Assembly (NCBI GenBank): GCA_959599095.1
Contig: CAUGGC010000025.1
Span: 1-28,071 of the forward strand
Length of the DNA stretch: 28,071 nucleotides
Reading direction: 5' to 3'
From: an uncultured Collinsella sp.
GTDB taxonomy: Bacteria; Actinomycetota; Coriobacteriia; Coriobacteriales; Coriobacteriaceae
A program made the position numbers and the translations under genes. How positions within the stretch are numbered: the first letter of the stretch is position 1; every line of letters begins with the position of its first letter. This document shows, piece after piece, positions 23,774 to 28,071 of this stretch. Below the pieces are notes generated by a model. The model searched no databases. It had not been told where the DNA came from and saw nothing but the letters and a program-made list of their open reading frames with translations.

Positions 23774-25291
23774 CTAGTCGGTGCTCATTCGTTTTGCTGC
23801 AGACTCGACGTAGCCGGCCATCTCATCGACGTCGCAGACGTCTTCGAAGCGGACGGGTTTGGATTCGAGTTCGGCGAGCTGGGTCGGGGCGACCGTGTTG
23901 GTGGCCTGCTCGAGTACGCGCATAGCCTCAAAATCATCCTCGGGAACGTCGAGGCCCAGGGCGTCGCAGCAGGCGCGCGGGAACTTGTAGGGGCTGGCGG
24001 TCGAAAGCAGCACGCGAGCCTTGGCGCCCTCGGCGGGAGCGACCTTTTCAAAGACGTGATAGCCGCAAGCGGTGTGCGGGTCGATCACGTAGCCGTTGGC
24101 GTCCCAGCAACTCTTGATGGCAGCGCGGACCTCGTCCTCGCTGGCCCAGCCGCAGCCAAAGACGCTCTGAATCTTGGCCAGCAGCTCGGCGGGTACCTCG
24201 TAGCGACCGGTCTGTGCCAACTGCTCCATAAGGCCGGCAACGAGTTCGCAGTCGCCATCGGACAGGAAGTACAGCATGCGCTCCAGGTTAGAGCTGATGA
24301 GGATGTCCATCGACGGCGAGATGGTCGTGAAGAACGGGCGGTTACGGTCGTAGACGCCGGTGGTCAGGAAGTCGGCAAGCACGTTGTTCTTGTCGCTCGC
24401 GACGATGAGCTTGGCGACGGGCAGGCCCATGCGCTTGGCGTAGTAGCCGGCCAAGATATCGCCAAAGTTGCCGGTGGGCACACAGAACTCTACGGCGTCG
24501 CCAGCCTCGATAGCGCCGGTGCGCAGCAGCTGCGTATAGGCGGCAAAGTAGTAGACGACCTGCGGTACCAGACGGCCGACATTGATAGAGTTGGCGCTCG
24601 AAAGCACCGTGCCGGCGGCTTCCAGGCGCTCGGCAAGCTCCTTATCGGCAAAGATGCGCTTGACGGCGCTCTGGGCGTCGTCAAAGTTGCCGCGGATGCC
24701 GCAGACGGCGACGTTGTCGCCCTCCTGCGTGGACATCTGCAGGTTCTGGACGCGGCTAACCTTGCCCTCGGGATAAAAGACGGTGATGCCTGTGCCCGGA
24801 GCGTCGGCAAAACCGGCGAGTGCGGCCTTGCCGGTGTCGCCCGACGTGGCAGTGACGATCATGATGCGCCCGGAGCCGCCGTCCTTGGCGGAAGTGCGGG
24901 CCATGAGACGGGGAAGCATTTGCAGGGCGACATCCTTAAAGGCGCTCGTGGGGCCGCCAAAGAGCTCCATCACATAGGTCTGAGGGGCGTCAGCGCCCGG
25001 CGCAGCGTCGAGTTTGACGAGCGGCGTAACCTCTTCACTCGCGAACGTGCCGCGGTATGCTTCGTCGACACACGCCGAAATTTCTTCGGCCGTGTAATCA
25101 TTCAGTAACATTCCCAACACATCTTGAGCGATTTCAAAGTACGATTTATCTGCAAGCGAGCTGATATCGACCTGCTGGGTGCCGAGCTCGTCCGAGACAA
25201 ACAGACCCCCGTCGGGAGCGATGCCGGTACGGATTGCCACCTTACTTGAGCACGATAAAGTGCGTCCTCGTGTACTATGATAAGTTCCCAT
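23774..25291 (-). CDS. thrC: Threonine synthase
   Basis: This 505-residue PLP enzyme converts O-phosphohomoserine to threonine. It starts MGTYHSTRGRTLSCSSKVAI, with the PDGGLFV segment, the PLP-binding Lys119 in FGGPTSAFKD and TATSGDTGKAALAGF. Start 25291 is chosen because GAGGAG lies nine bases upstream. The reading frame is open 45 bases further, but that stretch has no family sequence. Its length matches the longer fungal/E. coli-type threonine synthases. It is divergent from aspartate kinase across a 104-base region. Confidence 0.94.
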   Translation of the reverse strand: MGTYHSTRGRTLSCSSKVAIRTGIAPDGGLFVSDELGTQQVDISSLADKSYFEIAQDVLGMLLNDYTAEEISACVDEAYRGTFASEEVTPLVKLDAAPGADAPQTYVMELFGGPTSAFKDVALQMLPRLMARTSAKDGGSGRIMIVTATSGDTGKAALAGFADAPGTGITVFYPEGKVSRVQNLQMSTQEGDNVAVCGIRGNFDDAQSAVKRIFADKELAERLEAAGTVLSSANSINVGRLVPQVVYYFAAYTQLLRTGAIEAGDAVEFCVPTGNFGDILAGYYAKRMGLPVAKLIVASDKNNVLADFLTTGVYDRNRPFFTTISPSMDILISSNLERMLYFLSDGDCELVAGLMEQLAQTGRYEVPAELLAKIQSVFGCGWASEDEVRAAIKSCWDANGYVIDPHTACGYHVFEKVAPAEGAKARVLLSTASPYKFPRACCDALGLDVPEDDFEAMRVLEQATNTVAPTQLAELESKPVRFEDVCDVDEMAGYVESAAKRMSTD

Positions 25292-25395
25292 ATAACACTG
25301 CTCCTCGGATGCCTTGGTCCCAATCGGTGAAACCATGGTATCAGAGCGTGCAAAATAGGTTCGCAGAGGCTTTTTAGAAAGGTAACCTCCAGCCC

Positions 25396-26784
25396 ATGAT
25401 TAAGATTGCCAAGTTTGGCGGCTCGTCGGTCGCCGACGCCGAACACTTCAAGAAGATCAAGGCCATCGTCGATGCCGACCCGGCTCGCCGTTTTGTGGTG
25501 GTTTCCGCCTGCGGTCGCCGTTTTAAGGGTGACACCAAGGTGACCGACCTGCTCTATCTGGTCAATGCGCACGTTAAGTACCACGTGTCGTGTGAGGAGC
25601 TGCTTGAGGACATTGGCCAGCGCTATTTTGATATCGCTGACGAGCTGGAGCTCACCTATCCCATCCGTGAGGAGTTCGCGGCCTTTGCCGAGCGCGCCCG
25701 CTCGGGCGGTTACTCCACCGAGGAGCTCGTGAGCCGCGGTGAGTACTTCACCGCTCGCCTGATGGCCGAGTACCTGGGCCTGCCGTTCCTGGATGCTGCG
25801 ACGGTCGTTGCGTTCCATCACGACGGTACGCTCAGCATGAACCGCACCTCCGAGCTGGTGCAGGAGTACGGTCAGCAGGGCGGCTTTGTTATGCCCGGTT
25901 TCTACGGCGCGACGCGTGAGGGCCAGATTAAGCTGCTCGATCGTGGCGGCGGCGATATCTCGGGCTCGATTTTGGCTAAGTGCCTGGGCGCCGACCTATA
26001 CGAGAACTGGACCGACGTCTCGGGTTTCTATTCTGCGGATCCGCGTATTGTTCCGGAGGCTCAGCCCATTGCGCGCGTTACCTACGAGGAGCTGCGCGAG
26101 CTTTCGTACATGGGCGCAAGCGTCCTGCACGAGGAAGCCGTGTTTCCCGTGCGCGAGGCAGGCATTCCGCTGGTCATCAAGAACACCAATGCGCCGCAGG
26201 ACCCCGGCACCATCATTAGCGAGACGGCTGATGAAGGCGAGGCGGAGCCCATCATTACCGGCGTGACCGGCAAGCGCGGTTTTGTCGCCATCAACGTCGC
26301 CCGCGACCGCACCAAGCCCCGCGTCGGCTTTATGCGCCGTGCGCTTTCGGTGTTCGAGCGCTATGACGTTTCCGTCGAGCACATGCCCACCGGTGTCGAC
26401 CGCTTTGGCGCCGTGGTGCAGGAGCAGGATGTGCACGATTCACTGTACTCACTCGTGGGCGACATCCAGCAGGAGGTCGAACCGCTCGAGATCGAGGTTG
26501 TCGAGGGCTTGGCGCTCATCGCTACCGTCGGCCGCAACCTGCGCGGTCGTGCAGGTATCTCGGGCCATCTGTTTGGCATGCTCGGCCAGGCCGGCGTGAG
26601 CGTGCGTATGATTTCGCAGAGCTGTGACGAGATCAACATCATTATCGGTGTCGAGGAGAAGGACTTCGACCTAGCGATTCGGACCATTTACCGTGCCTTC
26701 TCCGATGAGAACGGCATTGTGAAGGTCTCCGACCTGGAGGCTCCCGCGCCGGTCGATCCCGCTCTGGCCGCGCTCAAAAAGTAG
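25396..26784 (+). CDS. lysC: Aspartate kinase
   Basis: This 462-residue protein makes beta-aspartyl phosphate, the first step toward lysine, methionine and threonine. It has KFGGSSVAD (6-14), the ELVSRGEYF segment, RGGGDISGS and two ACT-domain regions at about residues 310-450 (VSVEHMPTGVDRFGAVV and GVSVRMISQSCDEINIIIGV), the usual feedback site. It has no fused homoserine dehydrogenase. The AGAAAGG ribosome site is 13 bases away, so initiation may be weak; the conserved N terminus still supports this ATG. An extended -10 TGGTATCAG (25336-25344) lies in the divergent region. Confidence 0.94.
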   Translation: MIKIAKFGGSSVADAEHFKKIKAIVDADPARRFVVVSACGRRFKGDTKVTDLLYLVNAHVKYHVSCEELLEDIGQRYFDIADELELTYPIREEFAAFAERARSGGYSTEELVSRGEYFTARLMAEYLGLPFLDAATVVAFHHDGTLSMNRTSELVQEYGQQGGFVMPGFYGATREGQIKLLDRGGGDISGSILAKCLGADLYENWTDVSGFYSADPRIVPEAQPIARVTYEELRELSYMGASVLHEEAVFPVREAGIPLVIKNTNAPQDPGTIISETADEGEAEPIITGVTGKRGFVAINVARDRTKPRVGFMRRALSVFERYDVSVEHMPTGVDRFGAVVQEQDVHDSLYSLVGDIQQEVEPLEIEVVEGLALIATVGRNLRGRAGISGHLFGMLGQAGVSVRMISQSCDEINIIIGVEEKDFDLAIRTIYRAFSDENGIVKVSDLEAPAPVDPALAALKK

Positions 26785-26856
26785 CGACTGCTCGGTAGAT
26801 TTTTGGGTCATGTCTCAAAAAACTAAGGCGGGGCGTTTCGTTTCGGTTTCGTTTCG

Positions 26857-26883
26857 ACGGGGCGGGTTTCGTGTCCGCCCCGT
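26857..26883 (+). terminator. Terminator after aspartate kinase
   Basis: ACGGGGCGG (26857-26865) and CCGCCCCGT (26875-26883) form a 9-bp stem, followed by TCTTGT. Just before it, GTTTCGTTTCG is repeated exactly in tandem (26835-26845, 26846-26856). Farther upstream, TTTTTGGG-TCATGT-CTCAAAAA (26800-26821) is a small palindrome like those at 9821 and 9912. Confidence 0.65.
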
Positions 26884-26957
26884 TCTTGTATACACTGGCA
26901 ACAATATTCGGCCTGCTTGGCGTGCGGGCGATAGCCACAACCTTTAAAGGGGGAAGC

Positions 26958-27983
26958 ATGAAACAGTACACGGTTGCTATTTTGGGCGCCACGGGAGCCG
27001 TGGGCACCCAGATGCTCGAGTGCCTCAACGAGCAGGAGTTTCCGGTCGGTAAGCTCAAGCTGCTAGCGAGCGCGCGCTCTGCAGGCAAGACCGTTGAGTT
27101 CCGCGGCGAGCAGGTTGTGATTGAGGAGGCTTGCCCCGAGGCCTTTGAGGGCTGCGACATCGTACTCGGCGCCGCCGGCGACGATATCGCCAAGGAGCTG
27201 CTGCCTGAGGCCGTCAAGCGCGGCGCCGTCGTAGTCGATAACAGCCACGCCTTCCGCATGGATCCCGAGGTGCCGCTGGTCGTGCCCGAGATCAATGCCG
27301 ATGACATTGAGTGGCACCACGGCCTGATTGCCAACCCCAACTGCGCGACTATCATCGGCCTGGTTCCCACCTGGCCGCTGCACCAGCTTGCCGGCGTGAA
27401 GCGTATGATCGTGTCCACGTATCAGGCAGCTTCGGGCGCTGGCGCGCCCGGTATGGCCGAGCTCGAGGCTCAGCTGGCCGCTCTGGGCCGTGACGAGGAG
27501 ATTCCCGAGCCGCGCGCCTTTGCCGCCCAGCTGGCGAGCAACCTGATTCCGCAGATTGGCGGCGTCAAGGAGGAGGGCTTTACCTCCGAGGAGATGAAGT
27601 TGCAAAACGAGGGCCGCAAGATCATGCATCTGCCCGAGCTGCGCGTGAACTGCACCTGTGTGCGCGTGCCCGTGCTGCGTTCGCACTCCGAGAGCATTAC
27701 GCTCGAGTTCGAGCGCGACATCACGGTTGAGGAGGCTCGTGCTGCGTTGGCTGCCGCTCCGGGTGTGAAGCTGGTTGACGACATGAGCGCCGAGGATGCG
27801 CACGATCGCTTCCCCATGCCGATGGACACCTCCGACCAGGACCTGATTTGGGTCGGCCGCGTGCGTCGCGACATCTCGAACCCCGAGGCCGCGCGTGGCA
27901 TCACCTTCTGGTGCTGCGGCGACCAAATCCGTAAGGGCGCGGCAACCAACGCCGTCCAGATCGCTAAGCTGCTCTGCGAGTAG
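26958..27983 (+). CDS. asd: Aspartate-semialdehyde dehydrogenase
   Basis: This 341-residue enzyme reduces beta-aspartyl phosphate with NADPH to aspartate semialdehyde, the branch point for lysine and threonine. It has the Rossmann motif GATGAVG (10-16), the catalytic Cys129 in ANPNCATI and the RVPVLRSHSESITLEF segment with the conserved His. The start follows AAAGGGGGAAGC; the frame extends 87 bases upstream through the terminator region. A terminator separates it from aspartate kinase, but both probably serve the same pathway as thrC and thrB on the other strand. Confidence 0.95.
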   Translation: MKQYTVAILGATGAVGTQMLECLNEQEFPVGKLKLLASARSAGKTVEFRGEQVVIEEACPEAFEGCDIVLGAAGDDIAKELLPEAVKRGAVVVDNSHAFRMDPEVPLVVPEINADDIEWHHGLIANPNCATIIGLVPTWPLHQLAGVKRMIVSTYQAASGAGAPGMAELEAQLAALGRDEEIPEPRAFAAQLASNLIPQIGGVKEEGFTSEEMKLQNEGRKIMHLPELRVNCTCVRVPVLRSHSESITLEFERDITVEEARAALAAAPGVKLVDDMSAEDAHDRFPMPMDTSDQDLIWVGRVRRDISNPEAARGITFWCCGDQIRKGAATNAVQIAKLLCE

Positions 27984-27997
27984 CGGTGGACCTGTCC

Positions 27998-28071
27998 GGC
28001 GGGGGCCGGGCTTAGTTTTCAGAACGTCCTCGACCATGTGTGGCGCCTTGTCCTGCTCCTTCGGAGCCACG
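27998..28071. repeat. Probable third nested-palindrome element, cut by window edge
   Basis: GGGGGCCGGG is followed by GTTTTC and CGTCCTCGACCATG (28025-28038), close to CGTCCTCGGACATG of copy 1, in the same order as there (GGGGCCGG, GTTTTGGG, CGTCCTCGG). A hairpin begins next: GTGGC and GCCAC enclose GCTCC-TTC-GGAGC. The right half lies beyond the window. It follows the asd stop codon and may terminate it. Confidence 0.5.

Noticed and set aside
25396..26784. Bifunctional aspartate kinase-homoserine dehydrogenase
   Set aside because: The protein ends after the ACT region at 462 residues, with no dehydrogenase domain.

Overview
The window is a chromosomal stretch of a high-GC, anaerobic, fermentative bacterium. 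Gene content (pyruvate formate-lyase with its activase, sucrose/fructan PTS, EngB, DegV, an aspartate-family amino-acid cluster) and codon use suggest an actinobacterial gut commensal of the class Coriobacteriia, most like Collinsella. That assignment is an inference from style and content; no rRNA or other marker is present.

Layout. (1) 75-4848, minus strand: a MarR regulator followed by two half-size ABC exporters in translationally coupled order, ending in a strong hairpin terminator. The two ABC proteins look like an asymmetric heterodimer, and the first carries an extracytoplasmic insert of about 200 residues. (2) 4917-7004, plus: an SDR oxidoreductase and a 2-keto-3-deoxygluconate permease with a CRP-like palindrome between them. 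(3) 7011-9942, plus: a long leader, then pyruvate formate-lyase encoded as TWO genes: a 683-residue catalytic body with the Cys-Cys pair and a separate 83-residue glycyl-radical domain with its own ribosome binding site. (4) 10054-15709, plus: a sucrose/fructan locus with a LacI regulator, an unusual GH32 enzyme, a PTS EIIBC and a classical GH32 sucrose-6-phosphate hydrolase. A recurrent operator (core ATGTCAnnCGTTT) sits before the regulator and, in tandem, on the promoter of the first GH32 gene. (5) 15986-19329, plus: DegV, the PFL-activating radical SAM enzyme, MTA/SAH nucleosidase and EngB. (6) 19361-22386: an AT-richer accessory islet with an ADP-ribosyltransferase-like toxin (DUF3990 type) and HTH antitoxin behind a perfect 47-bp palindromic operator, then a divergent pair of a Cys-repeat membrane protein and an XRE regulator around another perfect palindrome. 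(7) 22691-27983: threonine/lysine pathway genes, thrC and thrB on minus, aspartate kinase and aspartate-semialdehyde dehydrogenase on plus; homoserine dehydrogenase is not in the window.

Two things stand out. The first is the natural split of pyruvate formate-lyase at the glycyl-radical domain; its activase lies 7 kb downstream. The second is a dispersed intergenic element of about 125 bp built as a palindrome inside a palindrome. It has conserved asymmetric strips (CGTCCTCGGACATG and CGTCCTGCGGAA) flanking a variable hairpin. It occurs at 9812-9942, in reverse orientation at 22545-22669, probably at the right window edge, and perhaps in a diverged form between thrC and thrB.

No rRNA, tRNA, CRISPR array, transposase or phage gene was recognised.
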